Source: Schistocephalus solidus
Lineage: Eukaryota > Platyhelminthes > Cestoda > Diphyllobothriidea > Diphyllobothriidae
Length of the DNA stretch: 64,000 nucleotides
Assembly: GCA_017591395.1 (NCBI GenBank)
Contig: WEDG01006660.1
Span: 1-64,000, forward strand
Direction of reading: 5' to 3'
Part shown: positions 1 to 11,180 of the stretch, piece by piece
Numbering within the stretch: the first letter of the stretch is position 1
Layout: every line of letters begins with the position of its first letter
Position numbers and translations under genes: made by a program
The notes under the pieces: generated by a model
What the model saw: the letters and a program-made list of their open reading frames with translations, nothing else
The model's database searches: none
Told to the model about the DNA's origin: nothing

Positions 1-1509
1 TGTGGTGATGGTTATGAGGATGATCATGATGATACTTTAGTTTCATTTGCATAATCATAGAGCATCATTGTGTATGATGTGCCTACATCAAGCAACCGAT
101 AGTACTGTTCCAGCCAATTTACAGCAAATGACTTTGAATGCATGTAGATTTAATCCTACGTTATTGAAGTGACCGGGATGAACTTTGCCCTTAGGACATT
201 GCTGCATTTTAGGGGGATACCTAACAGACACTTCCAAACACCTCTTTTGTTTTAGCGAATTTGGACCTAAGTTAACTCTTTCAGTTTTTAGGATCGAGCT
301 GCACGTGTCTCCAGCCTGCCCACGCCCCGTCTCCGAGTTTACGATAAGTAACCAATTTTTCGTTTCGCATGCCCTCATAACATTCCTTATTAGCATATCT
401 TGTTCCAAGACATTTTTCTGCTACAAATCATTCGTCCTGTGTTATTCACTATCGTTTAATATTCCTATTCATTATTCATCCTCAATAAAATATCAGTACT
501 ATTTTGCTTGTGCGTTTTGTTAAATATTTTCCCATCCCGAACTCAGCTAAGGCAGAGATAAACAAGCTTTTAGAAAGAATACTTGGAGAAGCGTCACCAT
601 TCAGGATAAAGTCCACATCTGCACCCTCTACTGACGGCCGGATTCCCGTCTCCCCTTCCCATTCGGCCACTACAAGATGTCCTGGGCTAACTCTGCATGG
701 TTCGTCATTGCCACGGCACCAGACGTGTCCTTCTCCGCCGTTCAACTTCTTCTCTTAGGCTGAACCGAGCCAGAAGCTCGTAGCAGCAAAGGCCTCCCCT
801 GATTACTTAAGCTGCTGTGATAACCTATTTTTTCCTTCTCCAAGTAAAATGGTTTTCCTCAATAATATTACCCGGACCCTTGATGCTGAGATTTTTTGTA
901 AAATAGTTCGGTTAAACCGGCTTCTTGAGAGCTCCCTTGTCGCGTACCCTTAAAAGAAACGCTGATGACCAGAATTAAGTCAAAGGAAATCCATTACCTT
1001 CGTAAACTCTCCTTCGATGCTGTCTGCTGAAAAAAAGGTTTTTTAGTTCTTTGTTTCATACAACGAATTCGATCCCGTTTCTGTGGGAGGGAAAAGAAAC
1101 TGCTGTGGTACTTATTTTTTTCTAGACTGATATTTTTTCCGACAGATGTTTGTTTGAGCACTGCTGTTGGCTCCTCTGCTAGAAATGAGGTTTATTACAA
1201 AACGCAACCAACCATGTCTTGTCCAAAATCATCTGAAAATAAGTCAATTTCTGTGCCTTTCTTATTACCCACATGGTTTTATTGAACCCGTTTCCATATA
1301 GCTTAAGTAGCCTTATAAGCAATTAACAGAAGCAAACGTATCCTTACCAACTATTCTACTGAACATGCAGCTCTACAAATAAATTTTACAAATCTTACTC
1401 GTCCTAATGAGCTGCCTATGTTGCACAATATAATGGAAAATACGGTTCTCAGCACATAGTTTCATAAGAACTCGAGATACTTAATAATCATGATTTTTCA
1501 TGCATGATT
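1..1509. other. Intergenic DNA, no gene recognised
   Basis: Only short ORFs (up to about 110 codons) occur here, on both strands and overlapping each other. None shows a recognisable domain, a splice-bounded coding pattern or a signal peptide. The stretch ends where LINE copy 1 begins. Confidence 0.5.
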
Positions 1510-1518
1510 ATGTAGTCT

Positions 1519-2290
1519 AGGAGCAACCGGCCGGAACGGAGGACGGCGCTAGTCGCTCGGGAACTGGCGCACTACAAGGTGGACATTGCTGCTCTCAGCG
1601 AGACCCGATTCTCTGAGCAGGGTCAGCTGGAGGAGGTGGGGGCCAGCTACACTTTCTTCTGGGCGGCTGGCCAAAGGCAGAGCGACTCGACGCTGGTGTT
1701 GCTTTGCCATTCAGTAACGACATCGTGATGTCTGCCCAGATGCCACAGGGGTATCAATGATCGCCTGATGAGCCTCCGCCTGCCTCTTCCGGGGAGACCA
1801 GTTCGCCACCATCATCGCAGCGCCTACGCTCCCCAATGACGAGCTCTGATGCTGCGAAGGACAAATTCTACGAGGACCTGGCGTGACTGTGCCGAAAAGA
1901 GGACAAGTTAATTTTCCTTAGTGATTCCAATGCCCGCGTCGGACGGACAACGCTGCTCTGGCAGAGTACTGGAGTCCCACGGTCTCGGTAGCTGTAACGA
2001 TAATCTAAGCCTCCTTCTGCGCACGTGTGCGGAACACCGTCTCCTGCTGACGAACACCTTCTTCCGCCTTCTTCAGACGCGGGAGAGCCACGCGGGATGC
2101 CCTCGGTCGCGGCGCTGGCATCTGATGGACCATGTTCTCGTCCAGAGGCGAGATCAACAGGACGTGCTGGTAACCAAGGTCGATCCCGCGATGCCGATGG
2201 TTGGACAGATCACCGCCTCGTCATCTCCCAGATGAGGCTCCGACTGCAGCCTGATGACGTACCCAAGGTAAGAGGCCGCCATGTAAGTTA
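1519..2290 (+). pseudogene. LINE copy 1 apurinic endonuclease domain (broken)
   Basis: Fragments in several frames match the endonuclease of copy 2: the ALSETRF segment near 1591-1611, the region around the expected SDFNARVG motif near 1915-1945 (damaged), and the [11 protein letters not shown] segment near 2210-2235. This family nicks target DNA to prime reverse transcription. Single-base insertions and deletions relative to copy 2 shift the frame many times, for example at about 1660, 1750, 1800 and 1945. Non-functional. Confidence 0.75.
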
Positions 2291-2889
2291 AATACTCTTT
2301 TTGATTAAATTTTGCCTGCTCACTGTTTTGATTTCAGCAACCAAATACCGGAAACTGGAGGGACCTGCATGCTCAGATGATAACGCTACCGTGGAGACAC
2401 GATGGTGTCAACTCGTGCGAAATGTCATCCAGTCCACCGCCCTCGATGTACGGTCCTCGGATGCGCACGCGGCTCACACAGGACTGGTTTGACGACAATA
2501 ACGCCGACATCAGCAACTTACTCGTGAAGAATGGACTTCACAAGGCCTACATGGACCTTCGGACTGATGCAGCACCAAAACGCTTCTTCAGATGCCGGCG
2601 CCTTGTACAGCAACGGCTGCGGGAGATGCAGGATGCCTGGATGATCGAAAGGCTGAGAAAAATCCAGGGAGTATGCGGACCACAATGAAATGAAAAACAT
2701 TTTTCAAAGCCATCAAGGCCATCTACGGCCCGTGTATCAAAGGACCCGCACCGCTGCTCAGCTCCGACGGCACAACACTGCTGACAGAGAAATCGCAAAT
2801 TCTGAAGCGCTGGGCCAAGCACTTTCAGAAAGTGTCATGTAGTGCTCATCAGCCATCTCCGATGCTGCCATTGACCGGCTCCCTCAAGT

Positions 2890-4190
2890 GGACACGAACA
2901 ATGACCTGGATCTGCCACCTTCCCTACCAGAAACCATCCGGGCCGTGCAGCAGATTTCCAGCGGTAAAGCACCGGGATCTGACGCAATCCCACTGGAAGT
3001 CTACAAGCACGGTGGCAGAACTCACAACCCTCTTCCAGGAGATGTGGAGCCAAGGACAAGTTCCTCAGGATTTCAAAGACGCAACCATCGTCCATCTCTA
3101 CAAACGGAAGGGGAACCGACAACTCTGTGATAACCACAGAGGCATCTCGTTGCTCAACATCGCTAGGAAGATCTTCGCCCATATCCTTCTCAATTGTCTT
3201 ATCGGTCACCTAGAGCAAGGCCTGCTCCCGGAAAGCCAATATGGCTTCCACTGACACCGCGGAACAACCGATATGATCTTTGCCGCCCGCCAGCTACAAG
3301 AGAAGTGTCAGGAGATGCGAACTCACCTATACACTACATTCGTGGATCTAACGAAAGCCTTTGACACGGCGAATCGTGACCGACTGTGGAAAGTCATGCA
3401 GAAATTTGGCTGTCCTGAGCGGTTCACGCACATGGTGCGTCAGCTTCATGACGGGATGACGGCGCGCGTCACTGACAACGGGACGGTATCCGAAGCATTC
3501 GCAGTGACCAACGGAGTGAAGCAGGGCTGTGTACTGGCTCCCACCCTCTTCAGTCTCATGTTCTCGGCTATGCTGATGGACGCCTACCGTGATGAGCAGC
3601 CTGGTATCCGCATCGCCTACAGAACTGACGGGCACTCTTCTCGGCAGTCGGCGTATGCGGGCTCAACGCGCGTGTCTGCGACTGCAGTCCATGACTTGCT
3701 CTTCGCGGACGACTGTGCCCTTAACACCGTGACGGAGGAGGACATGCAAGGAGCATGGACCTCTTCGCCGAAAGCTGCGCCGATTTTTGGATTAACATTC
3801 AGTACAGCCAAAAGCGGTTTGTCATGCACCAGCCGCCACCCAGCACGGAATACAGTAGCTCTCGAATCAATGTCAACGGTGCTCAACTCGAAAACGTGGA
3901 AACCTTCGCTTATCTAGGAAGCACAATGTCGCGCAACACGAGAATCGATGACGAGGTTGCCCAACGGATCTCCAAAGCTAGTCAGGCCTTCGGCCGACTG
4001 CAGTCCTCCGTGTGGAATCGCCACGGTATTCACCTGAACACCAAACTGAAGATGTACAAGGCCGTCGCCTTGTCGACACTCCTTTACGGAGCGGAAACCT
4101 GGACCGTCTACTCGAACCAAGCCAGGAAGCTGAATCACTTTCATCTCAGCTGCCTCAGCAGAATACTGAAGCTATGATGGCAAGACAGGA
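2890..4190 (+). pseudogene. LINE copy 1 reverse transcriptase domain (broken)
   Basis: The fingers-palm region is readable in pieces. SSGKAPGSDAIP lies near 2958-2993, the RKGNRQLCDNHRGISLLNIA block near 3104-3165, the FVDLTKAFDT block near 3341-3370, [16 protein letters not shown] near 3508-3555, and the catalytic FADD variant of YxDD at 3702-3713. A TGA at 3252 and frameshifts near 3120, 3640 and 3750 break it. The thumb-like region with [21 protein letters not shown] follows at about 4080-4140. It once copied the element's RNA into DNA. Confidence 0.85.
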
Positions 4191-4586
4191 TCCCGGACAC
4201 GGAATTTCTGGAGTGGACCGGAATCCTCAGCATCCATGCCATGATGAGGTAAGTGCAACTGCGATGAAGCGGCCACCTGGGCAAGAATGGACGACGAACG
4301 ACTACCCAAACGACTTTTCTACGGTGATGTCGCTATGGGTTCTCGCCGGCAGAGAGGTCAAAAACGACGCTACAAGGACACTTTGGAGAAATCGCTGAAG
4401 CAACTGCAAATCACCTTTGCGACCTGGGAGGACCTCGCCCAGGATAGACCAGCATGGAGAAGATCAGTGAAGACTGGTTCAGCAATCTATGAGGCCAACC
4501 GGATCGCCGCCGCCAAGGCCAAAAGAGCGGCACTTAAGTCACCCGCGCCCCGGACCAACACCGCCAATGTCCAGGCCCTGCCAGCA

Positions 4587-5393
4587 TGCCTGCGCTGTCA
4601 ACGCATCTTCCGCGCGCGAATCGGCCTGGTTGGACATCTTCGGACGCAATGCACCAACAATCCGACAATTCCAATGTCTACGTCAAATTCTGCTTACCCT
4701 CCTTCTGACTCCCCCACCCTCACTCCTGGCATCAATTCCATTACTCCCACCATCATAAAGACCACATCCATTTACTCATCGCCTCTTACCCCTACCACCG
4801 CAACCACCACCGCCTTCGCCTTCACTACCACCACCACCACCACCATCAGCGATGGGGAATCTCTCCTAAGCTGTACTCAATGCGACCGCACATTCACCTC
4901 ACGCATCGGCCTGGTCGGTCACTTGCGAATACATCGTACAGAGACCGGTGAGCCAGTGCCTGGAGCACCATCACACAACAGAGATCGTCGCCTCCACTGC
5001 CTTCACTGTCCTCGCGCATTCACTCATCGCATGGGCCTATTCGGTCACACGCACATCCATGACAGCGGAATTCACCACAATGCCGACAACACCGATACAC
5101 CATGCACACCCTCCGCTCCTGCCATTCTTTGAGCCCCTGACACCCTCACTACCATGATTGACATCCTCCCAGCCTCTACCGATTTCTCCTGCCCACACTG
5201 CGCCCGCAACTTCAACTCACGCATCGGCCTGGTCGGTCACCTGCGAATCCATCGCACGGAGGCCGGTGAACTAGTGCCTGGGGCTCCGAAATACAGTCGA
5301 CGCGCCCGCCTTCGCTGCCCTCACTGCTCCCGCACATTTACGCACCGCATGGGCCTATTAGAACACATGCGCCTCCACGACAAACTCCGGTAA
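4587..5393 (+). pseudogene. LINE copy 1 C-terminal zinc-finger tail (five fingers)
   Basis: Five C2H2-type fingers follow the reverse transcriptase at about 4587-4652, 4872-4934, 4998-5060, 5190-5252 and 5316-5378. All share a core like [12 protein letters not shown] or FTHRMGL. The first has Cys in place of the last His (HLRTQC). Finger 1 is separated from finger 2 by a Ser/Thr/Pro-rich linker of about 70 residues that includes CAC/ACC-rich DNA. A TGA near 5130 separates fingers 1-3 from 4-5. The last finger ends at a TAA (5391-5393) that is probably the original stop. The tail presumably binds nucleic acid during retrotransposition; this is inference. Confidence 0.8.
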
Positions 5394-7645
5394 ACCACCG
5401 TAGGCTAAGCTACATCAGCGCACACTACCTACAACAATGCATCGACAACACTCTCACAATCACCATTTACCAGAGTATATCACGGTTTCCTAGAAACCGT
5501 GGCTGGGAAGGCTGCCAATCTGACGCTTCCACAAGACCACGCCGTCGGTTCAGTGAATGTGCTGTGTGTGTCGAGTGGCTGACCAGTGGACTGGGAGTCA
5601 GGCGGCGATGGATTTTCCATATCCCCTGATTTTGAGAATCCTGGTACGTGCGTTATGTGGGCCAGGTCGTGCTGTGGCGCGCGAAGACGGGTACGCCGAT
5701 CTGTCAGCCAATGCGCCCACTCCCACATCAGGCAACTGATCTGCTCGGACAGTGTCTGACGGTGGGGGTTAGGGAGAGAGTGAGGTCGACAGCTCAGCGC
5801 ACGTTCCTCGCTATAAACAATCTGACGCGCTTGAAACTATCACGATGCGCTAAAAGCCGTGGCTTGGAAGGTTGCCAACTGACGGGATAACTCGGACCGC
5901 GTGGTCAGCCCAATATGTGTTTTGTGTGGATTGGCTGACTGTTGGACTGAGAGTCAGGTTGCAATGGCTCCTTCTTAATGTGGCCTTTATGGCACTCCCA
6001 CTCCGTGGGATCCGAGCCGGGTGTGGTGGCACGCCCAGGGGCGGCTCCGGCCGCGCCAGCCACCTGCACCCTCTCCCATCTCCGGTCTTCTTGACTCTGT
6101 CTTGACACCGGACTCAGGTGGGGGAGGAGAAGAGTGTGCGGTTACGTTAACCGCCACGGTTGGAAGGTTGCAAACTTACAATTACACTCAGACCTCGCAG
6201 TTAGTCCAATGTGTGTTGTGTGGATTGGCTGACTGGTGGTCTGAGAGTCAGGCTGCGATGGCTCCTTCCTAACGTGACCTCTGGCTATCTCACACATGTG
6301 AGATGTAAGCCGTTCAACCCCCTGTTGTGTGAAATCCTGGTGCTTGTGTTTGGGGGGCCAGGTCGTGTACGTAGTACACGTAGACGAGGTCACCAGCAGC
6401 TGCGCCCGCTTCCGCATCAGACAACTGACCGGCTCGGACGGTGGTCTGCTTGTGGGGGTTGGGGAGCGAGTGAGGTCGACAGCTCAGCGCACGTTCCTCA
6501 CTATAAACAATCTGACGCGCTTGAAACTATCACGGTGCGCTAAAAGCCGTGGCTTGGAAGGTTGCCAACTGACGGGATAACTCGGACCGCGTGGTCAGCC
6601 CAATTTTTGTTTTGTGTGGAGTGGCTGACTGGCGGACAGAGAGTCAGGAGGCAATGGCTCCTTCTTAATACGGCCTTTATGGCAATCCCACTCCGTGGGA
6701 TCCGAGCAAGGTGTGGTGGCACGCCCAGGGGCGGCTTCGGCCGCGCCAGCCACCTGCGCTTTCTCCCATCTCCGGTCTTCTTGACTCTGTCTTGACACCG
6801 GACTCAGATGGGGGAGGCGAAGAGTGTGCGGTTACGTTAACCACCACGGTTGGAAGGTTGCCAACTGACAATTACACTCAGACCTCGCAGTTAGTCCAAT
6901 GTGTGTTGTGTGGAGTGGCTGACTGGTGGTCTGAGAGTCAGGCTGCGATGGCTTCTTCCTAACATGACCTCTGGCTATCTCACACATGTGAGATGTAAGC
7001 CGTTCAACCCCTGTTGTGTGAAATCCTGGTTCTTGTGTTTGGGGGGCCAGGTCATGTACGTAGTACACGTAGACGAGGTCACCAGCAGCTGCGCCCGCTT
7101 CCGCATCAGACAACTGACCGGCTCGGACGGTGGTCTGCTTGTGGGGGTTGGGGAGAGAGTGAGGTCGACAGCTCAGCGCACGTTCCTCACTATAAACAAT
7201 CTGACGCGCTTGAAACTATCACGGTGCGCTAAAAGCCGTGGCTTGGAAGGTTGCCAACTGACGGGATAACTCCGACCGCGTGGTCAGCCCAATATGTGTT
7301 TTGTGTGGAGTTGCTGACTGGTGGACTGAGAGTCAGGTTGCAATGGCTCCTTCTTAATGTGGCCTTTATGGCAATCCCACTCCGTGGGATCCGAGCCAGG
7401 TGTGGTGGCACGCCCAGGGGCGGCTTCGGCCGCGCCAGCCACCTGCGCCCCCTCCCATCTCCGGTCTTATCTACTCTGTCTTGACACATGATTCAGGTTG
7501 GGGAGTAGGAGAGATTGCGGTAGCTGCAGCGCAAGGCTACTATCACTTTAAACTAATTCACGCGCAAGTCACCGTCCCTGCACCACCTGGTGTGGAGCAT
7601 ACGGTGGACCTCTTCAAAATCGATGGTCGAACTGCCGATGTAGTC
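5394..7645 (+). repeat. LINE copy 1 3' UTR with tandem units of about 690 bp
   Basis: The segment starting TAAAAGCCGTGGCTTGGAAG occurs at 5851, 6541 and 7230, giving periods of 690 and 689 bp. Each unit contains two related half-units marked by a GGAAGG(T/C)TGC string and a TGGCTGAC...GAGTCAGG string. The A-type half-units begin near 5498, 6155 and 6845, and the B-type near 5860, 6549 and 7238, so the order is A-B-A-B-A-B. LINE copy 2 has only one A fused to a partial B. The terminal 130 bp (GTGGAGCATAC...GGTCGAACTGCC) is shared with copy 2, which marks the true 3' end. Confidence 0.9.
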
Positions 7646-7930
7646 TGAATGTATAGTCAAGCTATTTGGTCTGTCGCTGACCAACAAAAATAACGCTTAG
7701 TTAAGACTTGTCATTTAATGAACGATCAGGTAGTTTGGCAAAAAACCGGGTAGAGAGTCAATGGTAAGAGGGTTAATCAACAATATACCTTTGTACCGAG
7801 GTGACAGACTACTTTGCCTTTTAGCTATCTGATGACCTTTCTTTAAATTTACTGTCTGTTTTCAGGAACCCGAATCAACCTAACTTGACGAACGCGTGTA
7901 GCATGTGCTGGATGCTCAGGTCATTTGTCG
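7646..7930. other. Spacer between LINE copy 1 and a Gypsy fragment
   Basis: AT-rich sequence with no ORF or repeat recognised. Confidence 0.4.
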
Positions 7931-7934
7931 GTGT

Positions 7935-8165
7935 GTGTAAATTTCGGAAGGAACCGTCCATAGTAATTCGGCATGCCCAGGAATCTTTGCAGCTGTGTCT
8001 TCATCGGTGTTAAAGCTCCCCACAAATCGGTCGTCCATAAAGTCGCTGAGAAAGGGGTAGGCATGCAGCACTTCATCTACCAACCTTTGCAAAACTGAGG
8101 AGGCGTCACGGAGTCCAAAAGAAGTACACAGGAACTCAAAGAATCCAAAAGGGGTGGTAGCGACC
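7935..8165 (-). mobile_element. Ty3/Gypsy-type LTR retrotransposon RT fragment (degraded)
   Basis: Read on the minus strand, 8160-8090 gives a TTPFGFFEFL...FGLRDAS block. This matches the 'TPFGxFEFxxxPFGLxNA' region of Ty3/Gypsy reverse transcriptases. It is followed by a DEVL...FLSDFMDD block at the position of the catalytic YxDD motif. The segment at about 7985-7940 gives QRFLGMPNYYGRFLPKF, which belongs to the connection region normally about 80 residues downstream. Here the two blocks are only about 25 residues apart, so an internal deletion is likely. No LTRs, integrase or gag were found. Dead fragment. Confidence 0.75.
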
Positions 8166-8169
8166 TATG

Positions 8170-9530
8170 ATGGTCCCTTCTGGATTATCTCTCAAAGAAT
8201 GAAGATATTCCGCATTCAATTTGGAAATTGTGCCGAGGTTATGTGCGTTGCTTGCCTCAAAGCCGCTGTCCTGGACACTCCGCAGGTCGAGTCCTGTGTT
8301 CCTCTACCTCTGAACCTCCACCTCCCGGAATCTCCATCCCGCCGTCCCACATATTCCCTCTTCCCCCATGACCTCTTCCTTCAACTGCCACCTCGTCCAA
8401 CTCCAACACTCCAGCCACAAGCCACACCCGCACTTGTGGATTTATGAGAGCGTCCTTCGCATTTACCACGCGTCATCTAATATTTCGAAAACTCTGAAAG
8501 GTGAGCTTTTCTTGTCAGATAAGGGCTTCAAATAGGAACTACTTCCTTCAAACCAAAGCAAGCAGAGCTGCAGACATTATATATACGTATTATTTGCAGA
8601 ACGCTTATTTTTACCAGACGGTCCACGATGGATCTAAACTGGCGCTTCATGACAAACGCAGTGCATGACAGTCTAACAGTACTGAATATTCGCGACCATG
8701 GCCAAAATTGGATCAAACTTCTGATCTCCTGACTTCGATTTAGGTAAGGTGAACTGATCAGGCAGGTAGGCCTAACATGTCTATCCTAGGTTTCCTTTGA
8801 TTTGTCGGTAATGTTCCATTGCACGATGTGTTTAGCGCAGCCATATATCAATTTTTTTACTTATTTGAACATTACTTAAAAAGACGCATCAGTGGCGGTT
8901 TAGAGTAATTTACGCATTTGCCTTTGGAAAATCTTTCCAGAGGACTTAAATAGGAGGTCACTCGCGGAAGTCTGTGTTATTTTTTAACGTATTGTCCCTC
9001 GCTGAAGAAAATCGAGACACATCTTCAACCTAGGTTAGACTTACTTTCTTAAGTGAGGTGACAATGTCGTCTATCATGAACTGCTTGAACCCTGTTCTTT
9101 GGATCACCATCAGCGCTCATTAAGACTTTCTCTTCAGCTGGCAGATGTAAGTACGCAAAGAGCGGACCTATGGACGTACAGATTGTCAGAATACAGGGCC
9201 GGTCATCACGGTTTTAACCCATTCTCTTTCAAACGACTAAGGCTGGACAAGCAGCCTCTTCTGTGTAACTGAAAAAAATACTGTTCTTAGACAGTAGAAT
9301 CATTGAAATCGCAAGATCGTCTAACAGGTCTTAAGGTATGACCTGCATTTCTAAGTAAGAAATGCAGCTTTCTAACTGCTCTTTGATTATGTAAGCAGAT
9401 GAAACACTTCTTGATGAGACGAACTAGTGGCACATTCGACAAAGTCTGAAAAATGGTCAAAAAATGTAGAAGGGTATACGTTATCACTGAATGACGGTGT
9501 AGAGTTTGAGCCTGAACAGTAGGGTTCAGT
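8170..9530. other. No gene recognised
   Basis: Short ORFs only (97 codons or fewer). The segment at 8260-8450 is pyrimidine-rich on the plus strand and reads as a Pro/Leu-rich ORF with no recognisable domain. Nothing else can be supported. Confidence 0.4.
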
Positions 9531-9532
9531 AA

Positions 9533-9640
9533 AAGGCAGAGACAAAGAGACTTGGGTGCCCATTTATAATGTATTAGCCGTCACCAGTTTGTCTTTCCCA
9601 AACCCAAGTTTGAGGCACCTGATATTCCAATGGCTTTTTG
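9533..9640 (-). mobile_element. SINE fragment (tRNA-derived family), tail portion
   Basis: The plus-strand string GACAAAGAGACTTGGGTGCC followed by ATTAGCCGTCACCAGT is the reverse complement of the conserved SINE tail seen best at 10031-10060 and 51051-51110. The tRNA-like head is not clearly preserved. Confidence 0.4.
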
Positions 9641-9904
9641 GTTATTAAGCGTTAGGAAGTCTAAAACTTTAACTATTCAGCCATGAATACTTTTTCCGGC
9701 CTGTGGCGATCGGGAATATGACCTATGTGGAACGTTTGCTGACGAACGATCAACGATCACTAATGGAACTCATTGGTCTCGATCTGCCACTATGGGGTTG
9801 CTGGTGGGGCTCATGAGTGAACCTCGAGGCACAACGGGATGAGTGTGTTCCGTTAGCGATCGGTGAGCGCTTGTTGGCGAATGTCAATATTCCCAATCTA
9901 TACC

Positions 9905-10060
9905 GGCAAGTCAACGAGCGCGTGTCTGAATGGTGAGAGCGTCGGGTTTCTGCTCACGGGTTCGAGCCACGGGGAAGGCACCACATGGGTTTGGGTGTGA
10001 CTGCCTGACGATGACTCATAAGTCCGAAATGGCCATCCCAGTCTCCCTTGTCTTTGTCGG
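9905..10060 (+). mobile_element. tRNA-derived SINE copy
   Basis: The head is tRNA-like: an A-box-like GTCTGAATGGTGAGAGCG at about 9924-9941 and a B-box-like GGGTTCGAGCC at about 9958-9968. A body of about 50 bp follows, then the family tail GGCCATCCCAGTCTCCCTTG at 10031-10050, ending TCTTTGTCGG at 10060. Internal Pol III promoter boxes plus a conserved unrelated tail are the hallmark of a SINE. The same tail recurs in both orientations at eight other sites in the window. The partner LINE is not identified; the tail does not match the LINE in this window. Confidence 0.6.
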
Positions 10061-10189
10061 AATTTTTTATATGTGGAAAGTGTTCCACTGATTGCGTTTT
10101 TTGGGACACGCCTGTTCAGTTCCGGATCGAACTAGAGCCTTGCAGGCAGCTTCTTTGTGGCTAGTAACATAAGAAGAATGAGCTAATCA

Positions 10190-10330
10190 GCAAAAGAATT
10201 CTGAGACTGGGATGGCTATCTGTGGTTTAATAGCTGTCATCAGTCAGTCCTACTCAACTTAAGAGACAAGGTTTAATATAGAAAATTTTCTGGTAACGAA
10301 TGGTTGTGTGACCTCAAAAACCCACAACGA
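10190..10330 (-). mobile_element. SINE fragment (tRNA-derived family)
   Basis: The plus strand reads GACTGGGATGGCTATCTGTGG followed by TTTAATAGCTGTCATCAGTC (about 10205-10250), the reverse complement of the SINE tail. The expected head side (10270-10330) is too decayed to show clear A and B boxes. Confidence 0.4.
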
Positions 10331-10339
10331 ACCATTGTC

Positions 10340-11180
10340 AGGGCAACGAATACAGTGCATAGGGTAAGGGTAGAGTTTTTACTGGGATTAGAGTTGGGTT
10401 GGTATGTAGGTAGGCGTGGATATGTACGTCTGTAATACTGTCTAATTCAGTAGTAAAAACCTGCTCACTTGAACGATGGTAGTGGGCAGTAAAAATTATT
10501 TTTCCTTGCCGAAGTGTTACTGCTATTTTTCGTCCATTAAACTGCTATACCCCACGGTCACCGTCCCCGTATTACACGCCTACCTATCAAATTGGTTCAG
10601 TATAAGGGTCATGCAATGGGGTCACACAACCATTTGTTGACTAATATTTTTGTATTTTGTCCCATTTTCGGACAGTTGAGTTTACCAAAGTGCTATTCCT
10701 GAAATTATTTAGAAAAATATTAGGGGTTCTTACGATACGATTATGCTGAAAATCCGTGTGGCCAGCGTTTTCTGCAAAACTTTTGTTTAATTTCGGCCCA
10801 AATGACTGTTTTTATGTACGCAAATGGCATGGTTAAGGAAAAGTTTTAAGACTATACGATAGTTCCACAAACGTAGCATTTTCTAAACTCTAACCTGACC
10901 AAGTAAGTGTCTTGTGATCTCATCAGACATTATGCAGGAAGAAACCTTGCGTATGCTATTCGAACGCTCGTTTAGACTATCAATTGCCAACAAGTAAATT
11001 TGGTCCTTTTAATGCTATAGATCGAGCTATCTTCGCAGGGACAGCTCCAAACTGCGCAACACGCTGTATCCGTCCTGCAGCTGGCGTGGGAAAGAAGAGC
11101 TTAACTAAGTCTTCCCTCGAAACTTGTTTAAACGCTGTCCATAATTCACAAGGTTTTTCTCTATGTAATCGTATAGGCAT
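10340..11180. other. No gene recognised; short G-rich degenerate tract
   Basis: At 10355-10430 there is a run of GGGTAAGGGTAGAG- and GGGATTAGAGTTGGG-like words resembling decayed TTAGGG repeats. The rest has only small ORFs. A 66-codon minus-strand ORF at 10980-11180 was not recognised. Confidence 0.3.

Larger units (their letters stand above)
1517..7645 (+). mobile_element. LINE copy 1: 5'-truncated APE-type non-LTR retrotransposon, decayed
   Basis: This insertion matches LINE copy 2 (43.3-48.9 kb) from the shared string CTAGGAGCAACCGGCC onward. It lacks the 5' UTR and the first residues of the endonuclease, which is the usual result of incomplete reverse transcription. The order is endonuclease (about 1519-2290), linker, reverse transcriptase (about 2890-4190), zinc-finger tail (4587-5378) and an expanded 3' UTR (5394-7640). 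Many frameshifts and stops break the reading frame, so it cannot make protein. A 9-bp direct repeat, ATGTAGTCT, lies at both ends (1510-1518 and 7638-7646) and may be the target-site duplication. The clade (RTE- or CR1-like) was not assigned. Confidence 0.85.
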
